In this document: piece after piece, positions 1 to 7,122 of the stretch | Numbering within the stretch: the first letter of the stretch is position 1 | Layout: each line of letters starts with the position of its first letter | Origin: JBALVT01 sp045110675 | GTDB lineage: Bacteria; Pseudomonadota; Gammaproteobacteria; Pseudomonadales; Halieaceae | Assembly (NCBI GenBank): GCA_045110675.1 | Contig: JBGCGJ010000002.1 | Span: 1-64,000, forward strand | Reading direction: 5' to 3' | DNA length: 64,000 nt | Program-made: the position numbers and the translations under genes | Notes under the pieces: model-generated | Told to the model about the DNA's origin: nothing | Database searches by the model: none | The model's input: only the letters and a program-made list of their open reading frames with translations

Positions 1-456
1 CACGGGGGCATCCACCAAACCACCGAAACCATCTGTTAAACCGGTACCGCGTTTCTCGTGCCCATCGTAATACTCGCCGAAGACATCGAGTTGATGCTTG
101 GCGTTAAACTCATGATGTAAATCCAGATTGACCTGCTGATCTGTGTAGTTATCTCTGCCGCTGTTTTCATAGCGATAGTCGACGACCTGATAGGCGAGCG
201 AATAGGTGTTAACACCCGATTGCAACCACGCCTGCATCTTCGGCGTAACTTCACTGGTCCAGGTGCTTTTCTCATCGGAGCGGGAACGGAACAAATTGTC
301 CACGTAGCCGGACTTCACATCCAGCGTTGGGACAATGTATAGAGGGCCAGCCTGAATATTGGCGGGCTCCACCGCCAAGATAGAATTGCTGGCGAAAGTA
401 GCGGCAATAGTCAGGACGCCAGCGGCAAAAGCCTTAAGGGTAAATCCCTTGTGCAT
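1..456 (-). CDS. Outer-membrane beta-barrel protein, N-terminal part (runs off the window)
   Basis: Reading the minus strand from an ATG at 456 gives 152 residues open to the window edge. A signal peptide is visible (MHKGFTLKAFAAG, then a hydrophobic stretch ending near SNSILAVEP). The mature part has alternating hydrophobic/polar stretches and many Tyr, Asp and Arg residues (DVKSGYVDNLFRSRSDEKST, QVVDYRYENSGRDNYTDQQV), as in beta-barrel proteins found in exopolysaccharide loci. GGAAG lies 6 nt before the ATG, and a TATAAT -10 box lies at 522-527 with a poor -35. The neighbouring Wzy-like gene supports an envelope polysaccharide role, but this is inference. The C-terminal half is outside the window. 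Confidence 0.7.
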   Translation of the reverse strand, partial: MHKGFTLKAFAAGVLTIAATFASNSILAVEPANIQAGPLYIVPTLDVKSGYVDNLFRSRSDEKSTWTSEVTPKMQAWLQSGVNTYSLAYQVVDYRYENSGRDNYTDQQVNLDLHHEFNAKHQLDVFGEYYDGHEKRGTGLTDGFGGLVDAPV

Positions 457-630
457 GGGTCACTTCCATTCCTTAGGCCGGTTGCGGTCTATACCCGGCC
501 CTTACATTTTTTACTGCGGAAATTATATGATTAATGGAATGCTTGTATAACGTGCATAGTTCACACTTAAGGTGATTTCTGCACTTATTGGCTAAGTGCA
601 GGTAATTTAAGAATTTTCTTGCATTTTCCT

Positions 631-2034
631 TCAATTACCATTTCTGCGAGGCAAGTCACGGCAAATAAACGCTAAAGCGAGCAGAATCACGAAAGTCAGG
701 GCGTTGGCGGGTATTTGTAGATTAAAATCTGTGGTGGAGTGGATAGCAGCCCAAATGACCGTCATTGTGACTGCAAATCCAACGCCTTTATAAAGGCGCG
801 TTTGCCTGCTGCGCTGGAGTTGATAGGCATTCCACTGAGCCAAAACCACAAACGCGGCGAGTATTAAAGCTGCGGGAATTCCCAGTTCCACTGCAAACTC
901 AAGGTAGTCATTGTGCGCATGCTGGTGAAAACCCTGCAGATCCGGGGCCTGATAATTTGGAAAGATGCCGTAAAATGATCCGCCGCCAGAGCCCGTCAGT
1001 GGGAAATCAGCCAAGTAATCCAGAGAGTACTCGTTCGACCAACGTCTCGTAGCGGTGTCTGGATTGACCTGTTCCAATCGTTCAATCAGTTTATCCAACC
1101 CAAACCACTTGCCCAATATTGCCATATCAACAACAAACAAACTGGCGAGAAAAGAAGCAACGCGCCAGGAAAAATGGCGGCCCGTATAGAGAGCCACAAC
1201 CCCGGCCAAGCCCAGAGAAGTAAAAAAGGCGATGTTCCCCATCCGAGCCCTTGTGAGCACCAGGGCTATCACCATAACCGCCAAATAAATGCGCAGTCGT
1301 ATTTTTGGGCTCAGTAGGAATTTGAGCCAACGGCGGACAATCTCTTTCAGCGAATGAGCTGAATCCGTCGCGAGCTGGGACAGTAACAATCCGATTCCCG
1401 CCGAGAGGCACATCACTAGATATCCGGCCATGTGGTTCCTGTTCACAAAGGTTCCCGTGGCAACACCGAGCCCCGCATATTTGTGCACAAAGAAGCCAAA
1501 TTCCAGCCCACTGAGCACCATAAAAGCACCATAGGCCGCTTGGAAGGTCCCACTGAAGACCAGCACTTTCAGCAAAGTTTCAACACGTGAGTAAGTATTA
1601 ACTAACGCTATAGCTAAGAAAAAACCTGCAGTGTAGGTGCAACCGCGAATTAAATAGTATCGACTGTATTCCCTGTCCAATGAAAGGCTTAGCCAACCCT
1701 CGCCGATGTGCCAGGCATAAGCTTGTGGCGATAAGAACTCAACAATAGGCCGAGGAAGGTATTGAATTTGGAACAGCACCCACAGCTGCACAAGCACCAA
1801 CAGGATCAATGGCCAGCGCGCCCGGCGCCACACCTCAGCACGCAATTGCACCTTGTCCATGAGGAAAAGCGTCATCCACAGACAAAATACAGCGCCCACC
1901 AAGACCGCCAGCAGTGCGCCACCCCATATGCGATTTGAAGCAAAAGGCAGCGGAGCCCAGACCAGGATGGCCATTAAGCTGAAGAAAAGAATCGATTCCA
2001 GTCGGCCAGATAATGAATGGTTTTGGGCTGTCAC
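631..2034 (-). CDS. O-antigen ligase/polymerase (Wzy/WaaL-like) membrane protein
   Basis: A protein of about 467 residues with ten or more hydrophobic segments. Near the C-terminus is HQHAHNDYLEFAVELGIPAA, the H-x-HN-[DE]-x-L-E...GIPG-type loop of the Wzy_C (O-antigen ligase/polymerase) family. These inner-membrane proteins join lipid-linked glycan units in the periplasm. The frame opens at a TTG (2037), but the GTG at 2034 has GGAG spaced 6 nt upstream and is the better start. It lies upstream of the beta-barrel gene on the same strand, so both probably belong to one polysaccharide locus. The glycan substrate cannot be told from sequence. Confidence 0.8.
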   Translation of the reverse strand: MTAQNHSLSGRLESILFFSLMAILVWAPLPFASNRIWGGALLAVLVGAVFCLWMTLFLMDKVQLRAEVWRRARWPLILLVLVQLWVLFQIQYLPRPIVEFLSPQAYAWHIGEGWLSLSLDREYSRYYLIRGCTYTAGFFLAIALVNTYSRVETLLKVLVFSGTFQAAYGAFMVLSGLEFGFFVHKYAGLGVATGTFVNRNHMAGYLVMCLSAGIGLLLSQLATDSAHSLKEIVRRWLKFLLSPKIRLRIYLAVMVIALVLTRARMGNIAFFTSLGLAGVVALYTGRHFSWRVASFLASLFVVDMAILGKWFGLDKLIERLEQVNPDTATRRWSNEYSLDYLADFPLTGSGGGSFYGIFPNYQAPDLQGFHQHAHNDYLEFAVELGIPAALILAAFVVLAQWNAYQLQRSRQTRLYKGVGFAVTMTVIWAAIHSTTDFNLQIPANALTFVILLALAFICRDLPRRNGN

Positions 2035-2082
2035 CAATCACTCCAGAAGGCGGCACCTGCTGCAATAGACTCTTTCGGAAAC

Positions 2083-2110
2083 AAAAAAGGCAGCGGGATA
2101 GCTGCCTTTG
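2083..2110 (-). terminator. Rho-independent terminator after the 2130-2570 gene
   Basis: The stem AAAGGCAGC / GCTGCCTTT has a 6-nt loop and, read on the minus strand, is followed directly by a T run. It lies about 20 nt downstream of the stop codon at 2130. Confidence 0.85.
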
Positions 2111-2129
2111 AAATTGAAGTTCTCACCGC

Positions 2130-2570
2130 TTAAGTCGACGGGCTAACCGAGCCACCACCAGTGGCTATGCCGTCGCCTTGATAGCCAGAGGGGGGAGGAA
2201 GAGTCTGGGTGTTGTAAGTGTTCATTAGCTGGGCAACAGAAGCCGCCAAGGGCGTGTCTTCGCCCAGAGCCGCAATAAGTGCATCGGCGATTGATCTAGC
2301 CTCTTCCACTGTCGTTGTTGACGTAATACAGGTTTGCACAAAAGCCAGCTTATCCTCTTCGCGGGCAGCCAAAGTTGCGACGACACAGGCATCCAGCGTT
2401 TCGCGGCCATCGGCTTCCAAGACGGAAATAATATCGCTGGCGGAGCGTCCATCGTTGAGCATTATTTCGACATCTGCGCGCGCCTGTGCATCGTCCATCA
2501 CAGCTGCCGCGCTCAATGGCAATAGGATGAGCGCACTGGACAAGCAAAAAGCTAAATTTACATTTTTCAT
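2130..2570 (-). CDS. Small secreted protein of unknown function
   Basis: 146 residues. A signal peptide is clear at residues 1-23 (MKNVNLAFCLSSALILLPLS, then AAA). The mature part is acidic, Ala-rich and probably helical, with two cysteines (C62, C81) that could pair. It ends in a Gly/Ser/Pro-rich low-complexity tail (GYQGDGIATGGGSVSPST). I do not recognise the family. It lies between the polysaccharide genes and the lasso cluster and is closed by its own terminator at 2083-2110. A TATAAT -10 box lies upstream in the AT-rich stretch near 2601-2612. An exported role beside the polysaccharide genes is inference from position only. Confidence 0.65.
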   Translation of the reverse strand: MKNVNLAFCLSSALILLPLSAAAVMDDAQARADVEIMLNDGRSASDIISVLEADGRETLDACVVATLAAREEDKLAFVQTCITSTTTVEEARSIADALIAALGEDTPLAASVAQLMNTYNTQTLPPPSGYQGDGIATGGGSVSPST

Positions 2571-2661
2571 GTCACACCCGAAAACGGCTTTTAGAATGAG
2601 ATTATATTACACATGAGCACAAATTTAGGCCGGAGTGGTATTTTTCCGGGCAGAATTGGGA

Positions 2662-3570
2662 TCAAGTGCACAAAGATTTGGCGTGTTTACAAATCGCGCT
2701 ATACACATCTTCCATTCTTGCGAGGTCCCAGGGGCGAGTCACGGTAAAAACCAACGACTCATCCGCTAACTGAGCTAACCAACTTAGTCGCTGTTTTTGA
2801 AGAAAGCGAAAGCTGAACAAATAATGGGGTAACAATTGTTCAAACTTGCGGTAACCGAATACTTCAGAAATAGTGGTAACGCTATCTTGCTCACCCTTTT
2901 CTAACAAATAAATGGCGCTGACAGGCCCTGCCGATGAAGCAAAATTTTCTACTGGATATCCCAATACTTCCCGTTCGCGATATGGCCGATGGTGCGGGTG
3001 CGAGGGTACGGCAATAAAATCGCCCTTGTGAAAGAAAGTCGCCACTTTGTCGTCGGACAGCAGGGCATGACCTCTGGTAAGAAAATAATCTGCCAGTGTC
3101 GACTTGCCACCCATGGAAGGCGCGAGAAAAAGAACGGGCTTTTCCTCTATCTCAATCGCACTACCGTGAATGAAATCGTAGCTGCGCTCAAGGGTGAGGA
3201 AAAGAGGTAAAAAAATATGTACAAACCAAAATACCAGCAGCGCTTTATCGCAGCCCTCATACAACTGATAGTAGACGGTCTGCGCATCGCCCACCCAGTG
3301 GAAATGGACTAGGGAATCTACCTCCAGACACCACCTCTGTCCCGGAGAGCTCTGCGCAAAAACCCTGTCGCTGCAAAGCCACAGAGGGCGTCCGTGAGTA
3401 GAGTAAAGCGAGTTTCGCTCACCCAGCTCCGGGGGCACCGACTCTGCAGGGAGTGATTTCAGGTATATTGCTGTTTGCCCTCCGGGTGCAAATGCAGAAA
3501 CTTCTATTGCAGTATCAAACAGAGGCTGATCGCAAAAAACTCGCAGTCCATATAAGCAATGCTCAATCAT
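2662..3570 (-). CDS. HprK-like kinase 1 of the lasso cluster
   Basis: 302 residues from the ATG at 3570, which has GGGGAA about 6 nt upstream and overlaps the B2 stop by 8 nt. A longer frame reaches 3627 but would overlap B2 by 65 nt. The P-loop APSMGGKST (about residues 150-158) is followed by RGHALLSDD, the arrangement of HPr serine kinase/phosphorylase (HprK) C-terminal domains. HGSA lies just before the P-loop. HprK-like proteins in lasso clusters, such as the paeninodin kinase, phosphorylate a serine of the precursor, usually at the C-terminus. It is last in the run A1-K2-B2-K1. The GG within the loop (usual GxGK is GGK here) is slightly atypical. A kinase role is probable; the substrate is inferred. 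Confidence 0.8.
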   Translation of the reverse strand: MIEHCLYGLRVFCDQPLFDTAIEVSAFAPGGQTAIYLKSLPAESVPPELGERNSLYSTHGRPLWLCSDRVFAQSSPGQRWCLEVDSLVHFHWVGDAQTVYYQLYEGCDKALLVFWFVHIFLPLFLTLERSYDFIHGSAIEIEEKPVLFLAPSMGGKSTLADYFLTRGHALLSDDKVATFFHKGDFIAVPSHPHHRPYREREVLGYPVENFASSAGPVSAIYLLEKGEQDSVTTISEVFGYRKFEQLLPHYLFSFRFLQKQRLSWLAQLADESLVFTVTRPWDLARMEDVYSAICKHAKSLCT

Positions 3571-4036
3571 CGGCTCTTCCCCAACTGAAGGCAGAGACAA
3601 CCGCAAACTGCTCGTGTCCGGCCGCACCGTTTACGATGTCCTCATCGCACTGCAGCCATGCGTGCGCCGCCAGCGCGCGTTTATCGCGTTGATCATCGCT
3701 CACGCCCATGCGAACACCGAGAAAAAACTGTCCGGGAATATCTCGACTTGCCAGGAGTCGCTGTACCACCAGAACTTGAACCAGGCACAAGCTCTGCCAT
3801 GGCGTTACTCTACTTGCCCCGGCCACAAGATGCCCAATCAGTTTCGCCTCATCACGCTGGTTTGATGGCAATCTGTGTGGAGTGCTCGCAATGCGGTGAT
3901 GTTCTAAGTGCGCAGTCAAGCGTTTGAAGGAGAGCGTCAAAATGGCGAAGCGATAACATCCCAGCAATAGCCAGGCTTTGACTAACAATACTTTGTGCCG
4001 TGGCGCGAGTTCCCAAAATTTTGCCAGTCGGTTCAT
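3563..4036 (-). CDS. Lasso peptide leader peptidase B2 (transglutaminase-like)
   Basis: 157 residues, the usual length of a stand-alone B2 protein (Transglut_core3 family) without an N-terminal RRE domain. The hydrophobic N-terminus (FWELAPRHKVLLVKAWLLLG) is typical. The catalytic cysteine is C84 in PWQSLCLVQVLVVQRLL, the histidine is H125 in AAHAWLQCDED, and the acid is probably D131 or D133. It would cut the leader after the residue following the conserved Thr(-2). The start overlaps the stop of the upstream kinase gene (ATGA), indicating translational coupling. This is the only peptidase in the cluster, so it probably serves both precursors. Confidence 0.92.
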   Translation of the reverse strand: MNRLAKFWELAPRHKVLLVKAWLLLGCYRFAILTLSFKRLTAHLEHHRIASTPHRLPSNQRDEAKLIGHLVAGASRVTPWQSLCLVQVLVVQRLLASRDIPGQFFLGVRMGVSDDQRDKRALAAHAWLQCDEDIVNGAAGHEQFAVVSAFSWGRADD

Positions 4037-4911
4037 TTCGAAATCCGCTGTAACTCCACTCTCGTCGACAACATATGCGCAACTATTTGATCACACAATT
4101 GTGGCAAAAAGCTGTAGTCACGCGGAAAGGACAAACGAAAATACCCTGGCAACGCCGCCAGGCGAGATAGGTTTTCAAAATTGGAAGTCAGGCTGCTGCG
4201 CGCTTCAACATCCAGCAGAAAACAGTTCTGGAGCATGGAGGTGACGACTTGACTACCGCTTACCTCTTGAATAGTGATGCTATCGGAATGCGTAGGGTCG
4301 AGGATATAAGTATTTTGTAAACGCTTAGCTTGGTCGCAGAAAACCGTAGGTTTCGACGCGAGAAAACGTGTTTTCCCAGAGGCGGTCGACATTGAACTAA
4401 ACCCTATCTCGAGTGCATCAAGCTCTTCTCCTGAATACTCCCACAGGCGAATCGATCCGTGACCTGGCCTTACGCGATAGCCGCTTTCGCAGTGTTCAAT
4501 TTCTACAACATCGTCCGTTAGAAAAGGAAAACCATGGCTGGCAAAATAGGCTGCCAGCGTCGATTTTCCCACACCGGATTCCGCCAGAAAAACAGCAGCG
4601 CGACCATGCACTTCGACGGCGCTGGCATGCAGTAGCAATTTGTTTTGATGGCTGAGCGCCAGAGGGATAACAAAATTCTTTTCGAGGTGGTCTATGACGT
4701 CTTGGGCTACACCGGGCACAGGATGAATATCCAGGCGGGACATATCATTCGATAAGCTGAAATCCGCTAGATCGATAAAACGCATAAGATAGTGCTCGGG
4801 ACATCGGAAAAACCGCGCCCAGGTCTCTTCTTTTGGTGATTTCCACTCGTTGAAACACCTGTGATCCACAGGGCTTTGCGCTCTGGGTCGACGATGCCTC
4901 TTATTGAGCAA
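4033..4911 (-). CDS. HprK-like kinase 2 of the lasso cluster
   Basis: Up to 292 residues. The P-loop AESGVGKST (110-118) follows LHASAV (94-99) and precedes FPFLTDDVV (129-136), again the HprK C-terminal pattern. The N-terminal segment (FNEWKSPKEETWARFF, then YLMRFIDLADF) resembles other HprK-related proteins of RiPP clusters. The frame begins at a TTG at 4911; a GTG at 4869 is an alternative, and neither has a strong ribosome site, so the start is uncertain. It begins 30 nt after precursor A1 and overlaps B2 by 4 nt. It is divergent from kinase 1 outside the P-loop region, so two different substrates or steps are likely (inference). Confidence 0.8.
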   Translation of the reverse strand: MLNKRHRRPRAQSPVDHRCFNEWKSPKEETWARFFRCPEHYLMRFIDLADFSLSNDMSRLDIHPVPGVAQDVIDHLEKNFVIPLALSHQNKLLLHASAVEVHGRAAVFLAESGVGKSTLAAYFASHGFPFLTDDVVEIEHCESGYRVRPGHGSIRLWEYSGEELDALEIGFSSMSTASGKTRFLASKPTVFCDQAKRLQNTYILDPTHSDSITIQEVSGSQVVTSMLQNCFLLDVEARSSLTSNFENLSRLAALPGYFRLSFPRDYSFLPQLCDQIVAHMLSTRVELQRISK

Positions 4912-4941
4912 GTTTCGGAATCGAGATCAGAAAAACCCGGT

Positions 4942-5181
4942 TCACATCCCCATTCCTGCGCCCATTCCCATGCCCATTCCCATGCCACCACCCATACCCA
5001 TACCCATGCCCATACCTACGGTCATGGTGCCTCCTGCGTCACCGCCAAAGCCGAATGATCCCTGGGTCGTACGACTGAGCTTGCCAAAGCTCTGAAAATT
5101 TGGACTCTGATATGGTTTTCTAGTACGCGTATCATTGCCGCCTTCCTGGGTTACAGCACAATTCTTATGATTGTCGACCAT
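4942..5181 (-). CDS. Lasso precursor A1 with Gly-Met repeat tail
   Basis: 79 residues. The leader carries the RRE-binding motif Y24-x2-P27-x-F29-x3-G33 and the conserved Thr39 at -2 (KPYQSPNFQSFGKLSRTTQ). The predicted core starts at Gly41 (GSFGFGGDAGGTMTV): Gly1 and Asp8 give a standard 8-residue macrolactam. After residue 55 the protein is almost only Gly and Met (10 Met in residues 56-79), far longer than usual lasso tails of 8-17 residues. The ATG at 5181 has a strong GGGGGGAG site. It lies 49 nt after cyclase C1 and 30 nt before kinase 2. The leader and ring signature are clear; the fate of the repeat tail is unknown. The core has Ser2, Thr12 and Thr14 but no Arg, Lys or Cys. Confidence 0.9.
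   Translation of the reverse strand: MVDNHKNCAVTQEGGNDTRTRKPYQSPNFQSFGKLSRTTQGSFGFGGDAGGTMTVGMGMGMGMGGGMGMGMGMGAGMGM
4945..5016 (-). repeat. (Gly-Met)n coding hexanucleotide repeat
   Basis: On the minus strand the codons run GGT/GGC/GGA-ATG, including two copies of the 12-nt unit ATGGGAATGGGC and four GGN-ATG units with GGT or GGC. One interruption is Gly-Gly-Gly and one is Gly-Ala-Gly. Gly codons vary at the third base, so the array is not wholly recent. The unit length is a multiple of three, so gain or loss of copies would change tail length without a frameshift. Confidence 0.9.
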
Positions 5182-5230
5182 AACACTCCCCCCCTTTTGT
5201 GCCTGAATCCAACCAGGCGATTTAACTAGT

Positions 5231-7108
5231 TTAGTCCCGTGGCATCAGCATATCACATCCCAATAGCACCCAAAGCATGAACTCTCCCTGCCCCGCAAAT
5301 TTACCACAGCCGTAATTGTCATAAAGAAGACGGACTACTTCGGGATCTATCCAGTTGCGCCTCCGGTTTGCTATTTCGCTGGTTAATAGCCTCTCTATGT
5401 TGGACAGGTAAACACGGTAAGTTCCTGAAAACTCTGCTTTACTCTGCCGCTCTAATATTTGTGTGGGGAGCAGATCATGCATGGCCTGACGATGAGTGAA
5501 CTTATTTATTCCGTGCGAGTAAAGCATTCGTTTTGGTACTGAAAAGAAAAACTGGACCATTTCTCTAGTATAAAAAGGGAGGCGTAACTCCAGGCCAAAG
5601 CGAGCGGCGAATTGTTCGTTGGATTCTCGAGCGACTGCAATTCCCGCGTGATTGAGTAGAGCCAACTCAGCGCGTTGACCGGGCCACCGAAAACCAATCG
5701 GAGCATTTTCGACGTACTTGGTTTTCTGCGCTTCTAAGACCGCCTTCAACTCTGGTGTTAGCCACTTTGAAGCAACTACACCTAAAACCTGTTTCTCGCG
5801 CAGGCGTCTAAAAACACGCTTTAGACTCTTAGGCAAGAAAGGAAAAATTCCCCCTCTGAGAAACCACTCAAGGCTGTGGAACAGTCCATCTTCAGAGACA
5901 TTTTGTCGAAAAAGCTTCGGGAGATTACCGATGCGGCCTGCGCTAATTTCCTCTGAGTAATACTGGTGGCTGCCTCCCAGCCATTCATCGCCGCCAACTC
6001 CGTTTAACAACACCGCACTTCCGTTGGCGGTAACGGCATTCATAAGATTCATCGCCATTACACTGTTGGGCAATCCTGGAAAATCTCTATAGGTATCGGC
6101 GGAATCCCTAAACCACGAAAGCTCGGGACTGGCTGGCTCAATCTCGGTTACACTCCTGCCCGTCTTCTGTGCAACTGCGCGGCAAAAGTCTATCTCATCC
6201 GCATCGGGATCTCCTGCAAAATTCAAGGTGTATCCTTGCAACTCCGGGGCGAGCAGTTTTCCGCGCTTGCGAAAATCTTCTGCCACCGCAAAGATGGCAG
6301 ATGAATCGAGACCACCACTCACCTCCGCGGCGAGTGGTTTATGAGAGCGTGATTGCCGAGCTACGGTACGAGTAAAAAGCTCCTTGTAGTGATCTGCGTA
6401 TTCCTGGTCCGTTTTGTACTCTAAGGGGGAAAACAGATCGGGCGACCAGTATCGTCCGGTCTGAACTCCACGGCTGTCAGCCACTAGAAAGTGCGCAGCC
6501 ACCAAGCGGTAAATACCTCTCCAGAATGTTTCATCTCTGGAATACCATTCACTGGCCAACCATTGCGCCAACATGCCATGGTTGGCCTCCTCGGAGATAT
6601 CTGGCAGAGCCAAAATAGCCTGCAGCTCTGACGCAAAATACAGCGTACTGCCACTCCAGTGGTATACCAACGGCTTGTTGCCCAAAGGATCGCGAGCACA
6701 AAACAAACTGCGTTCGCGAGTATTCCAAATGGCTAGCGCGAAGTCTCCTTCTATGCGTGAAAGGCATTCTCGCCCCCAAGCCACAAATGCTTGCAGTACC
6801 AGCTCACTGTCAGAACGATTGCGCAAGTTGGCACCGTTGGCGAGCAACTCTTCTCGGAGCTCAATCCAGTTGTCCACCCGGCCATCCATTACCAGCACCA
6901 ACTCTTGGTCCGCGCTTATCAGCGGCTGCTGCTCTTGCAACGATTCGGAAGTGGAATGAAGCATACAGTGGCCCAACGCCACGCCGCGACTCTCCCAATG
7001 CGTAATTCCATCCGGGCCGCGATGGGATATCGCCGCGGTCATAATTTGAAGTAGACCGTCGGGTATCGCTTCGGCACCAAAGTGAACTATGCCCGCGATT
7101 CCACTCAT
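5231..7108 (-). CDS. Lasso cyclase C1 (asparagine synthetase-like)
   Basis: 625 residues with the asparagine synthetase B layout: an N-terminal class-II glutaminase-type domain (about 1-200) and an ATP-dependent synthetase domain with the PPi-loop SGGLDSS at 264-270. Residue 2 is Ser (MSGIAGIV) instead of the nucleophilic Cys, so glutamine hydrolysis is not expected. This is usual for lasso cyclases, which adenylate the Asp/Glu side chain and let the Gly1 amine attack. SHRGPDG of the glutaminase fold is kept. It lies 14 nt after the methyltransferase gene and 49 nt before precursor A1, so Asp8 of A1 is its likely substrate. Confidence 0.9.
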   Translation of the reverse strand: MSGIAGIVHFGAEAIPDGLLQIMTAAISHRGPDGITHWESRGVALGHCMLHSTSESLQEQQPLISADQELVLVMDGRVDNWIELREELLANGANLRNRSDSELVLQAFVAWGRECLSRIEGDFALAIWNTRERSLFCARDPLGNKPLVYHWSGSTLYFASELQAILALPDISEEANHGMLAQWLASEWYSRDETFWRGIYRLVAAHFLVADSRGVQTGRYWSPDLFSPLEYKTDQEYADHYKELFTRTVARQSRSHKPLAAEVSGGLDSSAIFAVAEDFRKRGKLLAPELQGYTLNFAGDPDADEIDFCRAVAQKTGRSVTEIEPASPELSWFRDSADTYRDFPGLPNSVMAMNLMNAVTANGSAVLLNGVGGDEWLGGSHQYYSEEISAGRIGNLPKLFRQNVSEDGLFHSLEWFLRGGIFPFLPKSLKRVFRRLREKQVLGVVASKWLTPELKAVLEAQKTKYVENAPIGFRWPGQRAELALLNHAGIAVARESNEQFAARFGLELRLPFYTREMVQFFFSVPKRMLYSHGINKFTHRQAMHDLLPTQILERQSKAEFSGTYRVYLSNIERLLTSEIANRRRNWIDPEVVRLLYDNYGCGKFAGQGEFMLWVLLGCDMLMPRD

Positions 7109-7122
7109 CGAAGTACGCGCAA

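Noticed and set aside
359..550. 63-residue plus-strand frame
   Set aside because: It lies opposite the signal peptide of the beta-barrel gene and its upstream region; the minus-strand gene has a signal peptide and ribosome site.
2218..2616. 132-residue plus-strand frame opposite the secreted protein gene
   Set aside because: Ser/Ala-rich reading of the complementary strand; the minus-strand gene has a signal peptide and a terminator.
4861..5058. Plus-strand frame with His-rich repeats (HAHSHATTHTHTHAHTYGHG)
   Set aside because: It is the reverse complement of the Gly-Met coding repeat of precursor A1 and has no ribosome site or place in the cluster.
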